The position numbers were made by a program, and so were the translations under genes. Shown piece by piece: positions 1 to 7,704 of a DNA stretch of 64,000 nucleotides. The notes under the pieces were generated by a model. That model searched no databases, was not told the DNA's origin, and worked only from the letters and a program-made list of their open reading frames with translations. Each line of letters starts with the position of its first letter. Position 1 is the stretch's first letter. Source of the DNA: UBA4720 sp038227135 (GTDB taxonomy: Bacteria > Gemmatimonadota > Gemmatimonadetes > Gemmatimonadales > Gemmatimonadaceae). Location: positions 1 to 64,000 of the forward strand of contig JBBRQC010000002.1 of NCBI GenBank assembly GCA_038227135.1. Reading direction: 5' to 3'.

Positions 1-771
1 CCCGGATGCATTTCCAGCGGTGACGACACCTCCTTTTCGGAAAGCCGGTTTGAGAGCAGCGAGCTTCTCGGCCGAAGTGTCCGGCCGCATGTGCTCGTCC
101 TTCGCGAGCTCGTCGGGCTTTCCGGTTTTGGTATTGGGAATTGGAACCGGTACGACCTCGTCGTCAAAAACTCCGTCGTCCCACGCTGCTTGGGCGAGCT
201 GCTGTGATCTGAGCGCGAATTCGTCGACGCACCCTCGATCGAGCTTGTATCTCTCCGCTAGATTTTCGGCCGTCTCGGCCATAGCGAGTCCGACGTACGA
301 ATCGGTCAGCCCCTCCCAGAGAACATCTTCCATGACCGGCGCTCTGCCGAGCGGCGTGCCCCAGCGCAAGCCGCGAGTGACGTGCGGTGCCTGCGACATC
401 GACTCTGCACCACCGACGAGGCAGAGCTGCGCGTCGCCGAGGATAATTTCCTGTGCTCCACTGACCACGGCCTGGAATCCCGAGCCGCACAGGCGATTCA
501 GCGTCAGCGCCGAAGTTTCCTGGCGGCACCCGCTCTTGAGCGAGACATGCCGCGCGAAGTAGATGGAGTCCCTGGTAGTGTAGAGAACGTTGCCGAAAAT
601 CGTCTGATCGACGTCGGCGGCAGAGACCCCAGCCCGCTCGATCGCCGCTTTCGACGCGTGAACCGCCAGATCTACCGGGGAAAAATCCTTCAGCCTGCCA
701 CCGAATGTGCCGAACGGTGTCCGGACCGCGGAAAGGAAGACGACACTCCCTGATGATGCGCGCGCGGTCAT
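1..771 (-). CDS. Acetyl-CoA C-acyltransferase (thiolase), 3' end beyond window
   Basis: Thiolases condense or cleave acyl-CoA/acetoacetyl-CoA in beta-oxidation or PHA and mevalonate precursor supply. The frame is open from an ATG at 769-771 to the window edge, giving 257 residues of an expected ~390. It starts with the family-typical 'VRTPFGTFGG' at 16-25 and carries the nucleophilic cysteine in 'NRLCGSGFQ' at about Cys95. A 'VGGAESMSQ' segment follows, also typical. The C-terminal catalytic His and Cys would lie outside the window, so activity cannot be fully judged. It is the last visible gene of a minus-strand operon, 16 bp after the zinc-ribbon gene. Whether it is degradative or biosynthetic is open; a phasin-like gene at the head of the operon leans towards PHA metabolism (inference). 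Confidence 0.93.
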   Translation of the reverse strand, partial: MTARASSGSVVFLSAVRTPFGTFGGRLKDFSPVDLAVHASKAAIERAGVSAADVDQTIFGNVLYTTRDSIYFARHVSLKSGCRQETSALTLNRLCGSGFQAVVSGAQEIILGDAQLCLVGGAESMSQAPHVTRGLRWGTPLGRAPVMEDVLWEGLTDSYVGLAMAETAENLAERYKLDRGCVDEFALRSQQLAQAAWDDGVFDDEVVPVPIPNTKTGKPDELAKDEHMRPDTSAEKLAALKPAFRKGGVVTAGNASG

Positions 772-787
772 TATCGGCCTCGGTTGA

Positions 788-1411
788 TTACGATTTCTTG
801 CCGCAGTTGACGCAGAACTTCCATACGGGATCGAGCTCCGCGCCGCACCCTTCGCAATGCTTGGCGGCGAGGTTCTGACCGCAGTGCGGGCAGTAGATCA
901 CCGGCCTGCCCTGGGGAAGAGTGCCGCCGCAGAAGCGACACCCTTCCGAACGCTCCATCGTCGAGATCGATGGCACCGAGAAGCTGGTGCTATCGGTCGA
1001 TCCGTTGCCTCCGTTAGCGCCAGTCGCGAGCGCTCCGACGGAATATCCGCCCGAGTTCTGGGCGGGGATCGAGACTCCAAGCTTCTGCACCGCGCCGGGG
1101 ACGAGTGAGATGCGCGTCTCGGCGAAGTCGCGAAACGCACCGAGGTCGGGGTGCTGCGAGGAGAGCTCCTCTTTAAGCCGGTCCTGCATCGATTGGTCGG
1201 CGCGAACGTAACCATTCTCTCCGGACAGCAGCCGCATCACCGCTGCTTCGTAATCCTGATTCGTTTCTATCCCGAGATCGCGCCGGTAGTGCCTGTAGGG
1301 AACCAGTGTGTCGTACAGCTCCTGCACCGTGAACGGCACGCTCAGATATTCGGCGTGTCCGTTTCGGATGTTGTGCACCAATCGCTGAAAAAGTCGGTCT
1401 AGGTCGTCCAT
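788..1411 (-). CDS. Zinc-ribbon protein with N-terminal helical domain
   Basis: A 207-residue protein of unknown role. Its C-terminal ~50 residues hold four CxxC knuckles ('CRFC', 'CPHC', 'CEGC', 'CVNC'), enough for two tandem rubredoxin-type zinc ribbons. The N-terminal ~90 residues are charged and helical, and the middle is Gly/Ser-rich like a linker. There is no signal peptide or membrane segment, so it is cytoplasmic. The ATG at 1409-1411 overlaps the end of the RNase HI-like gene by 13 bp, which implies translational coupling. Double zinc ribbons often mediate nucleic-acid or protein contacts; no specific partner can be named. Confidence 0.8.
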   Translation of the reverse strand: MDDLDRLFQRLVHNIRNGHAEYLSVPFTVQELYDTLVPYRHYRRDLGIETNQDYEAAVMRLLSGENGYVRADQSMQDRLKEELSSQHPDLGAFRDFAETRISLVPGAVQKLGVSIPAQNSGGYSVGALATGANGGNGSTDSTSFSVPSISTMERSEGCRFCGGTLPQGRPVIYCPHCGQNLAAKHCEGCGAELDPVWKFCVNCGKKS

Positions 1412-2022
1412 GCTCGTTTGCCAGGCTGGAATGAATGAAGATCGGGGAAAGGCGCGGTGTCCTTCAAGCGCAGCCGGCCCGTCTGCTGCTCCTTCAGCCA
1501 GTTATCGAACTCCGATTGCCTTAACCCGCCGGAATTTGATTGTTCCGCGGCAGCCCGCGTCGCAAGAAGGTTGGCGTATTCATTCTGGGGATGACCGGCG
1601 TGGCCGTGTACCCACCGAAACTGACATTCGTGTCGGGACACCGCCAGATCGGCTTCCTTCCACAGCTCGAGGTTGAGAACCGGTCCATTCTTCTTCTTCC
1701 AGCCCCGCGCCTTCCAGGTCGGGAGCCACGCGTTCATGCCCTCTACTATGTATTTGGAATCGCTGGTAAACACAACACGATAGGAATTCCCGTTTCGAGA
1801 GAGGGCGCGAAAAGCCTCGATTACCGATCGGAGGGCCATCCGGTTGTTCGTCGTGGAGGGCTCGGAGATCCAGTAGTCGCAGCGCGTGACCTCACTGGAC
1901 TCAGGATGAAGCCATTCGATCAATCCGCCCGCGCCGCCTGGGTTGTCGCCGTCACGTCCGTTCCCGATGCAGGACTCGTCGGCGTAAATGGCAACCAGGT
2001 CGCCGGACTTTGCGCGCGTCAC
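1399..2022 (-). CDS. Ribonuclease HI-like protein with altered catalytic residues
   Basis: The 207-residue protein has the RNase HI fold signature: 'IYADESCIGN' (first Asp, Asp15), 'TTNNRM' (58-62), 'TSDSKYIVEGM' (Asp88) and 'GHAGHPQNE' (His141 equivalent). Two of the four carboxylates of the E. coli enzyme are replaced. The Glu48 position, normally 'NNRMEL', reads 'NNRMAL' (Ala63), and the Asp134 position, normally 'D-E-L-A', reads 'N-L-L-A' (Asn151). Asp15 and Asp88 remain. The fold is clear, but full RNA/DNA-hybrid cleavage activity is doubtful. The start overlaps the upstream small gene by 4 bp (ATGA). The ~50-residue C-terminal extension beyond the RNase H core is unexplained. Confidence 0.85.
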   Translation of the reverse strand: MTRAKSGDLVAIYADESCIGNGRDGDNPGGAGGLIEWLHPESSEVTRCDYWISEPSTTNNRMALRSVIEAFRALSRNGNSYRVVFTSDSKYIVEGMNAWLPTWKARGWKKKNGPVLNLELWKEADLAVSRHECQFRWVHGHAGHPQNEYANLLATRAAAEQSNSGGLRQSEFDNWLKEQQTGRLRLKDTAPFPDLHSFQPGKRAWTT

Positions 2023-2237
2023 TTGACCACCTCGAAGCTGTCCATCTCGTCCAGGTAGATCGTGATCGGATCGCCGGTAGTCGGATGAGTCGCCTCCACA
2101 GCCTCACGCCCACTGATCATGCGTAGTCTCATCGGCACGACGATGTACTCCGTTCCACGCCGGTACGCGGAAATGCGCTTTCCGTTGGTGATTGCGCGCT
2201 CGAGTATGTCGTACTGCTTGTGGGTCCACTGTGCCAA
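2019..2237 (-). CDS. Small conserved-looking protein of unknown function (72 aa)
   Basis: I do not recognise the family. The chosen start is a TTG at 2235-2237, preceded by a strong Shine-Dalgarno (AAGGAGAGG, plus coordinates 2243-2251). The frame is open further upstream, but that part would overlap the peptidase gene. The product is soluble, with alternating charged and aliphatic residues, and reads like one small alpha/beta domain ('YIVVPMRLRM', 'ITIYLDEMDSF'). Its stop overlaps the ATG of the RNase HI-like gene (ATGA), so the two are probably translated together and may share a role. Confidence 0.6.
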   Translation of the reverse strand: MAQWTHKQYDILERAITNGKRISAYRRGTEYIVVPMRLRMISGREAVEATHPTTGDPITIYLDEMDSFEVVK

Positions 2238-2262
2238 TGAAGCCTCTCCTTGCTGCGTGAAC

Positions 2263-3417
2263 TCAAGCTTCTCCGCACCACTCGCGGACGACTCGAGCGA
2301 GTATTCGCGTTGCGCGCTCGATCTCCTCCACCGGTACGAATTCCTCGGCTGCATGCGCAAGAGAGATGTCGCCCGGCCCAAAGCAAACTGTCGGAATGCC
2401 CGCTTCGTTGAGCAGGGCGGCATCCGTCCACGCAGAGAGCCCTTCGATGCTTACGGGAATTCCTTCGCGTTCGACAGCGCTGACGAGCCTTCTAACCACC
2501 GGTGCGTCGACGGGCACATCGCTCGGGAGCTGTGCAGTATTCAATGTAACGCTGGCGTCGAACTCCGGATGTCCCGACTTCACGCGAGCGCATGCGTCCA
2601 CGATCTCGCGCATAGCTTTCTCGACGGACTCGCCGGGGATTGTCCTTCTCTCTATCGCCAGAGTACAGCGCTCGGGATAAGTCGACATCCCCACACCGCC
2701 CCGGATCTTCGAGGCATGGAGCGAGCCGCGGCCGAGCAAGGGATGTAGCGGGCCCGCTTGCCTGGTGTGCTCGAGCAGATCCAACTCCGTGAGGAGCAGG
2801 CCGGCGTGTGTGATGGCGTCGATTCCGACGTCGTAGCGGCTGCCGTGGGCTGCCCTCCCCCTCAGCTCCACATCGAACCAGGCGAATCCGCGGTGCGCGG
2901 GGCAGATCGCGAGTCTGGTCGGCTCGGTGATGATTGCCTGTTCCGCGGAAATTCCCGCGTCGAGCAGGGCACGCATGCCAAGACTTTCGTACTCTTCGTC
3001 GACAACCGCGGTGATCAGGATCTGTCGCGCAGATTCGCGTCCGGCGCTGGTCGCTGCCGCCGCACACATAGCTGCGAGCCCTCCTTTCATGTCCGCCGAG
3101 CCGCGACCGTAGATCCGGCCATCGCGGCGATCAGCGGAGAATGGCGGGTGCACCATTCCGTCGACGCCGACGACGTCGAGATGTCCGTTCAGCATCAGAG
3201 CCGGCGCATCCTCGCGTCCCATGCGAGCAACCACGTTGGGGCGTCCCGGCGCAGCATCGATCAACTGAACCACAAAGCCCCAGTCGTCGAGGACAGCGGC
3301 GAGGGTACGAGCGCAATCACCCTCGCCCGGCGACTCCGGAGCGAGGGTGGGATTTCTCGAGTCAATTTTTATCAGAGCGCGGGCGAGCGCGACCGCGTCG
3401 CCTCGCGGTATGGCCAC
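2263..3417 (-). CDS. M20 family metallopeptidase (ArgE/DapE/acetylornithine deacetylase type)
   Basis: A 384-residue zinc-dependent deacylase or peptidase of the M20 clan. Visible metal-site elements are 'NGHLDVVG' (His79, Asp81), the bridging Asp in 'GRGSADMKGG' (Asp109), the catalytic/metal pair 'VVDEEYESLG' (Glu141, Glu142), a downstream metal acid in 'ITEPTR', and the C-terminal His in 'LAHAAEEFV'. The lid domain sits between about 180 and 290. There is no signal peptide. It could be argE- or dapE-like, but with no arginine or lysine genes around it the substrate (N-acyl amino acid or dipeptide) is uncertain. It is 3 bp downstream of the phasin/histone-like gene and followed by the small protein. 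Confidence 0.88.
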   Translation of the reverse strand: MAIPRGDAVALARALIKIDSRNPTLAPESPGEGDCARTLAAVLDDWGFVVQLIDAAPGRPNVVARMGREDAPALMLNGHLDVVGVDGMVHPPFSADRRDGRIYGRGSADMKGGLAAMCAAAATSAGRESARQILITAVVDEEYESLGMRALLDAGISAEQAIITEPTRLAICPAHRGFAWFDVELRGRAAHGSRYDVGIDAITHAGLLLTELDLLEHTRQAGPLHPLLGRGSLHASKIRGGVGMSTYPERCTLAIERRTIPGESVEKAMREIVDACARVKSGHPEFDASVTLNTAQLPSDVPVDAPVVRRLVSAVEREGIPVSIEGLSAWTDAALLNEAGIPTVCFGPGDISLAHAAEEFVPVEEIERATRILARVVREWCGEA

Positions 3418-3420
3418 GAC

Positions 3421-4029
3421 CTACCTTCTTTTCGCGGTCTTGCCGGAGGCTTTGGGTTTCGGCTTCGACGACGACTTGACCGGATGCTTCTTCGCGGCGG
3501 GCTTCATCGTCGGCTTTTTCGCCGCCGGCTTCTTGGCGGGAGCGTGCTTCGCTACCGGCTTGGCGGCGTGCTTGATCGGGGCCGGCGTATGCGGCCGCCG
3601 CGCTGCGGGCGCGTGAGTCGTCGCCTCGACCCTCTGCGCCGGCTTCGCGGCTGCGCCTGGTGGTGGAGTGAAAGGCTTTCTTTTCGAGTGAGAAGCCTCG
3701 ACTTCGCGCATCAATTTGTCAGCCTCTTCCTGGGTCATCTGACCGCGGCGCACCATGTACTGAAGAAGGTCGCGCGCGCTCTCGAGCACGAGGCCAGTCA
3801 GTCCGGCTGCGGCGCCAACGACATCTTTCATTGCCGCAGCCATCTTGCTGCCAGCTTCGAGACTTATCTCATGCGCCTTCGCCGCCATCTCGGCGACGGT
3901 ATCTTTTACATCGGCGCCGCGATGGCCGGGGCTTCTTCGCGGAGGAACGACGGGCGGTACGGTTGCCGTGCCGGCGGCTGGAGCAGGTGCTGCTGGAGTA
4001 GCAACTGCTGGCTTTTCTCTATCGGGCAT
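3421..4029 (-). CDS. Phasin-like protein with histone H1-like lysine/alanine tail
   Basis: 202 residues in three parts. The N-terminus is Pro/Ala-rich (1-40). The central ~70 residues form a helical block whose end, 'RRGQMTQEEADKLMREVE', resembles the PHA granule-associated (PhaF/PhaI-type) phasin helix. The C-terminal ~80 residues are almost only Lys, Ala and Pro ('AKKPAAKKP' repeats), like the DNA-binding tails of PhaF, AlgP and histone H1. In PhaF such a protein bridges PHA granules and the nucleoid. Here that function is inferred from architecture only, and no PHA synthase lies in the window. It heads the minus-strand operon behind a promoter-like pair at 4121-4148. A generic nucleoid-associated protein is the alternative. 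Confidence 0.65.
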   Translation of the reverse strand: MPDREKPAVATPAAPAPAAGTATVPPVVPPRRSPGHRGADVKDTVAEMAAKAHEISLEAGSKMAAAMKDVVGAAAGLTGLVLESARDLLQYMVRRGQMTQEEADKLMREVEASHSKRKPFTPPPGAAAKPAQRVEATTHAPAARRPHTPAPIKHAAKPVAKHAPAKKPAAKKPTMKPAAKKHPVKSSSKPKPKASGKTAKRR

Positions 4030-4120
4030 TTATGGACTCCGGTCAGCCGAAGGGTGTTGCTGACGGGTGAAATCGCAGGAGTTCTGGTTGACCCCGTACA
4101 CAGGGGCTCGAACGGCGCTA

Positions 4121-4148
4121 AGTATATGATTTTTCGTGACTAAAACAA
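4121..4148 (-). promoter_or_regulatory. Putative sigma-70-type promoter of the phasin/thiolase operon
   Basis: Read on the minus strand, TTGTTT (4148-4143) and TATACT (4126-4121) are separated by 16 bp. This would start transcription about 85 bp before the ATG at 4029. The stretch 4030-4254 is the only divergent intergenic gap here and must also serve the CoA-transferase gene on the plus strand, for which I see no clear promoter. Confidence 0.4.
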
Positions 4149-4254
4149 GGTGGGGTGACCTACATTCGCCCAGTAGTCTCAGGAAGGGATGCTACGGCTT
4201 GGTTAAGAACAGTCCGGCGCCACTCCAGACACACTAATTCGTCACTATGCACGA

Positions 4255-5340
4255 ATGAAGCTAAAAGTACTTGATTTGAGTCGTGTGCTGGCCGGACCAG
4301 TATGTTCAATGATGCTCGGCGACATGGGCGCCGATGTCATCAAAGTCGAGCGGCCGGTGGCGGGAGACGAGACCAGAGGCTGGGGACCCCCGTTCGATTC
4401 GGCGGGTGAGAGCGCCTACTTTCTCTCAGTCAACAGAAACAAGAAGAGCCTCGTTGCCGATTTGTCCGTCGCCGACGACCGCACCCTGGTCGAGCACCTG
4501 ATTCGGGAAGCTGACGTGGTTCTCGAGAACTTTTTGGGCGGCGCTCTGGCCCGGCTCGGACTGGACGCCGATGAGCAGCTCGATCGGAATCCCTCGCTCA
4601 TCTGGTGTACGATCTCCGGTTTTGGTCCGGACAGCCTGCGTCCGGGCTACGACTTCATCATGCAGGCGGAGTGTGGGTGGATGGCAATCACCGGGGAGCG
4701 CGATGGGTCTCCAATGAAGGTTGGGGTCGCACTCGCTGACGTGGTGGCGGGGAAAGACGCGGCGATCGCGATTCTTGCGGCGGTGGCGGAGCGCGCAACC
4801 GGATCACTCTCGCGCGACAAAAGGCGAATCACAATCTCTCTGGCGGACAGCGCGCGAGCCGCGCTAGTGAACGTTGCCCAGAACGTCCTTGTTTCCGGCA
4901 AAGGTGCGGCGAGGTGGGGAAATAGTCATCCTAACCTCGTTCCTTATCAGCTGTTCGAGGCTGCCGACCGGCCGTTCGTCATTGCGGTAGGAAGCGACGG
5001 TCAATGGCGCGCATGTGTTCGTGCCCTTGGCCTCGATGATCTTGCCGGCGACGCGACGCTCGACACGAACGCGGGCCGAGTGAGGAGCCGCGACAGAATC
5101 GTCTTGCGACTCTCGGATCGCGTGCGGGAGATGGCGGCCCAGCATTGGATCGAGCGGCTGCAAATGGCGGGTGTGCCGTGCGGGCTGGTCAGAACCGTGG
5201 CGGAAGCTCTCGCTACAACCGACGCATCTCCCCTGATCGGCGTTCCTCCGAGCGTTCCGGGTAGCGTTCGCTTCCCACCCCCGAAGCTGGGTGAGCACGG
5301 GCCGGCAATCCGCGCTCTGGGGTGGCGGGCCTTTCAGTGA
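4255..5340 (+). CDS. CaiB/BaiF (family III) CoA-transferase
   Basis: A 361-residue member of the family III CoA-transferases and alpha-methylacyl-CoA racemases. It opens with 'LKVLDLSRVLAGPVCSMML' and 'GADVIKVERP', followed by 'NRNKKSLVADL', 'VVLENF' and the diagnostic 'GYDFIMQAECGWM'. An Asp in 'GVALADVVAG' sits where the family's catalytic Asp or racemase base region lies. The family moves CoA between organic acids or epimerises 2-methylacyl-CoAs. Family members are hard to assign by sequence, so the substrate is unknown. The last codons overlap the start of the DNA methyltransferase (GTGA), suggesting co-transcription although the functions look unrelated. Confidence 0.9.
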   Translation: MKLKVLDLSRVLAGPVCSMMLGDMGADVIKVERPVAGDETRGWGPPFDSAGESAYFLSVNRNKKSLVADLSVADDRTLVEHLIREADVVLENFLGGALARLGLDADEQLDRNPSLIWCTISGFGPDSLRPGYDFIMQAECGWMAITGERDGSPMKVGVALADVVAGKDAAIAILAAVAERATGSLSRDKRRITISLADSARAALVNVAQNVLVSGKGAARWGNSHPNLVPYQLFEAADRPFVIAVGSDGQWRACVRALGLDDLAGDATLDTNAGRVRSRDRIVLRLSDRVREMAAQHWIERLQMAGVPCGLVRTVAEALATTDASPLIGVPPSVPGSVRFPPPKLGEHGPAIRALGWRAFQ

Positions 5341-6368
5341 GGTACATCGGTAACAAGACCCGGCTCCTTCCTTTCATTCTCCGCACGTTGAAGAGAAGCG
5401 GAGTTGATGTGGGATCTGCCCACGATGCATTCGCTGGTACGGCGAGTGTCAGCCGCGCGCTCAAGGAAAATGGCTGGCGCGTTCACTCGAGCGATCTTCT
5501 CGTGTCGTCGTACGTGCTGCAGCGCGCGTATGTGGTCGCGGAAAGTGCCGGAGAAAACCTGGATGATCAGGCGAGGGAGCTGGCGAGTCTTCCGCCTCGC
5601 GAGGGCTTCATAACTCGGCACTTTTCGCCGGCCATGGGCGTCGGCTCGGCGGGGCGGATGTACTTCACTCCCGAGAATGCCGGACGCATCGACGCCGCGC
5701 GCGAGGAGCTGGATGCCTGGCGCGCAGCCGGGAAGATTGGCGTTGACGACTACTACCTGTTGCTCGCCGCTATCATCGAAGGCGCTGACCGGGTGGCAAA
5801 TACCGCGGGCGTTTATGCGTCATACATGAAGCGATGGCAGCCAAACGCGAAGCGGGCTTTCGACATCGCTCCCGAGAAGCCGATCAACGGATTGCAGCGC
5901 GCCGACGCTTATCTGATGGACGCGGCGGAAGCCGCGAAGAACATCGGAGAGGTGGATCTGGTGTACATCGACCCGCCGTACAATTCCCGACAATACGTGG
6001 CCTACTATCACATACCCGAGATTCTTGCTCGCGGGTGGACGGATGCGGCTCCCGCGATTCGGGGAAAAGTCGGATTGCTCGCCGGCGTCGAAGGACGAAG
6101 TCAGTGGTCGCACGGCCGGCGAGTCGGGAAGCTGTTTTCGGCCCTCCTCGCTGCGACAGGAGCCAGGCAAGCGCTGGTCAGCTTCAACTCAGAGGGACAC
6201 CTTGCCCCGGACGCGCTCCAGTCGCTGCTGGCTGCGGCTTCGGTGGACGGTGAGGTGTCGCACTTCACCCAGCGCTACCGGCGGTACCGTGCGGATAGTG
6301 AGAGGGAGGGCAGACATTACCACCGCGATGTCGCCCTGGAGCACCTGTACCTAGTCCGGCTCCGGTAG
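5337..6368 (+). CDS. D12-class DNA N6-adenine methyltransferase (orphan)
   Basis: 343 residues from the GTG at 5337, chosen because it yields the canonical N-terminus 'RYIGNKTRLLPF' and a GTGA overlap with the CoA-transferase; an in-frame ATG lies at 5322. The SAM-binding motif I is 'DAFAGTASVS' and the catalytic motif IV is 'DPPYNSRQY', the D12/Dam-class alpha-adenine methylase signature. A long target-recognition insert lies between them. No restriction endonuclease is adjacent, so it is an orphan methylase or the survivor of a restriction-modification pair. The recognition sequence cannot be read from the gene. It may act in regulation, replication timing or defence. Confidence 0.9.
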   Translation: MRYIGNKTRLLPFILRTLKRSGVDVGSAHDAFAGTASVSRALKENGWRVHSSDLLVSSYVLQRAYVVAESAGENLDDQARELASLPPREGFITRHFSPAMGVGSAGRMYFTPENAGRIDAAREELDAWRAAGKIGVDDYYLLLAAIIEGADRVANTAGVYASYMKRWQPNAKRAFDIAPEKPINGLQRADAYLMDAAEAAKNIGEVDLVYIDPPYNSRQYVAYYHIPEILARGWTDAAPAIRGKVGLLAGVEGRSQWSHGRRVGKLFSALLAATGARQALVSFNSEGHLAPDALQSLLAAASVDGEVSHFTQRYRRYRADSEREGRHYHRDVALEHLYLVRLR

Positions 6369-6487
6369 GCTTGGTTGCTTCCACGAACACATGCTCGTCT
6401 GGAAGGCGTAACGGTGATAAGGTGTTCTCCCCCTGCCGGTTGGGCCTATATCGGGGCTGGCAAAGGGATTACATTAGGCGGGTGAAG

Positions 6488-7099
6488 ATGACAGCCACTC
6501 CGCTGCAGAATCAGAGCGCCCAGTCCGTGGGTGCGGGAAGCTCGACGCCTGATGGTCAGGTGCCGGGAATTGATGCCGATCAGGAGATAATCGCCAAGGT
6601 TCTGGCGGGGCACAAGGACGCGTTTGGGGTTCTGATAACCCGCTACAGCGATCCCTTGTACCGGCATGCTCTGGGGATGACCGGAAGTCCGGATGTGGCG
6701 GAAGACATACTTCAACAGTCTTTTATCAAAGCCTATCACCATTTGGGCGAAGTTCGCGGCCGATTTGACGCTTGGGTGTTCCGGATCGTCGCTAACTCGT
6801 GCAAGGATTGGCTGAAGAACATTCGGCGAACGCACGTGAGCTATGACGAGGACGATCAGCCCTCGACGTACTCGACGCCGGAAGAAGAGATGGATCGCAA
6901 CGAGCTGCGTACGGATCTGCAATTTGCTCTGGCCAGACTCGCTCCCTCGCTGCGTGAAGCGTTCGTGATGAAGCACGTCGAGGGAAGGTCGTACGAAGAG
7001 ATGGCGCTGTTACTTGAAACGACGGTTGGCGCGCTAAAGATGCGAGTGCATCGGGCGCGAGAGGCGCTCCAACAACTGCTTGAGGAGAAGTACGCATGA
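6488..7099 (+). CDS. ECF-type RNA polymerase sigma factor
   Basis: 203 residues from the ATG at 6488; a GTG at 6482 and an open frame further upstream exist, but the family homology starts at about 'DQEIIAKVLAGHKDAF'. Region 2 is clear ('YRHALGMTGSPDVAEDILQQ', 'FDAWVFRIVANSCKDWL'). Region 4 has 'LREAFVMKHVEGRSYEEMA' followed by 'VGALKMRVHRAREALQQLL', the DNA-binding helix-turn-helix. There is no C-terminal extension. The stop overlaps the ATG of the membrane protein downstream (ATGA), a classical sigma/anti-sigma pair. The signal it answers is unknown. Confidence 0.93.
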   Translation: MTATPLQNQSAQSVGAGSSTPDGQVPGIDADQEIIAKVLAGHKDAFGVLITRYSDPLYRHALGMTGSPDVAEDILQQSFIKAYHHLGEVRGRFDAWVFRIVANSCKDWLKNIRRTHVSYDEDDQPSTYSTPEEEMDRNELRTDLQFALARLAPSLREAFVMKHVEGRSYEEMALLLETTVGALKMRVHRAREALQQLLEEKYA

Positions 7100-7518
7100 T
7101 GCTCGATGACGCTGGTTTCGACAGAAACGATAAAGTCGCGGGCCGCGAGCCTGTTCAGCGCAAGGACAAGTCGACGGAGCAACTCTATGACCGCGAAGTC
7201 CCGCTCAATAGCGGCGGCTCGAGTCACGGTTTGCTGCACGACTGGCTCGATGGCGAAGTGGATGTGATGCGCGCAAGCGAGGTCGAGGGCAAGTCGAAGG
7301 TGGAGCTCTGGACCCGAATCAACGCCGAGAGCGAGATGCTTCGCCGCCGCGTGACGCCGGTTGGCGTCCAACAGCGCATTATGGCGTCCCTTCCCGAGAC
7401 CCCGGGTACCGCCTCCAATTGGTGGAAGCAGCAGATGACGGTTACGCCGGTTGCGGCGATCGCCATCGGCGTTGCTCTCCTCGCAATGGGCGCCCTCGTG
7501 ATCCAGATGCTCCGCTAA
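7096..7518 (+). CDS. Membrane-anchored anti-sigma-like protein
   Basis: 140 residues with an N-terminal soluble part and a single C-terminal transmembrane helix at about 115-138 ('VAAIAIGVALLAMGALVI'). The segment 'LLHDWLDGEVD' resembles the start of the anti-sigma domain that embraces ECF factors. The His-x3-Cys-x2-Cys zinc motif is absent: the protein has no cysteines. Position directly behind and overlapping the sigma gene is the main support for the role. It would hold the sigma factor at the membrane and release it on an envelope signal (inference). Confidence 0.7.
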   Translation: MMLDDAGFDRNDKVAGREPVQRKDKSTEQLYDREVPLNSGGSSHGLLHDWLDGEVDVMRASEVEGKSKVELWTRINAESEMLRRRVTPVGVQQRIMASLPETPGTASNWWKQQMTVTPVAAIAIGVALLAMGALVIQMLR

Positions 7519-7539
7519 AATCGTTCGTGTCCTGAACGA

Positions 7540-7573
7540 AACGCCCGGCTCCTTGCGAGTCGGGCGTTTTTTT
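7540..7573 (+). terminator. Rho-independent terminator after the sigma/anti-sigma operon
   Basis: Perfect arms AACGCCCG (7540-7547) and CGGGCGTT (7561-7568) with partial pairing inside the loop, followed by a run of seven T. It lies 22 bp after the stop of the anti-sigma-like gene. Confidence 0.9.
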
Positions 7574-7704
7574 GTCCATTTCATTCTTGCGGATTCCAGG
7601 CATCGGCGTAGACTTTGCTACTTGACCACACTCTGTACTGTGTCGCCATGGTACAGTATAGTAAAAGAGTAAATGCGACCCTACCTGATCGGAGGCATTG
7701 AAGT

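Noticed and set aside
2758..4143. A 461-codon plus-strand frame over the M20 peptidase and phasin-like genes.
   Set aside because: The product is Arg-rich and featureless, while the opposite strand encodes recognisable proteins with good starts.
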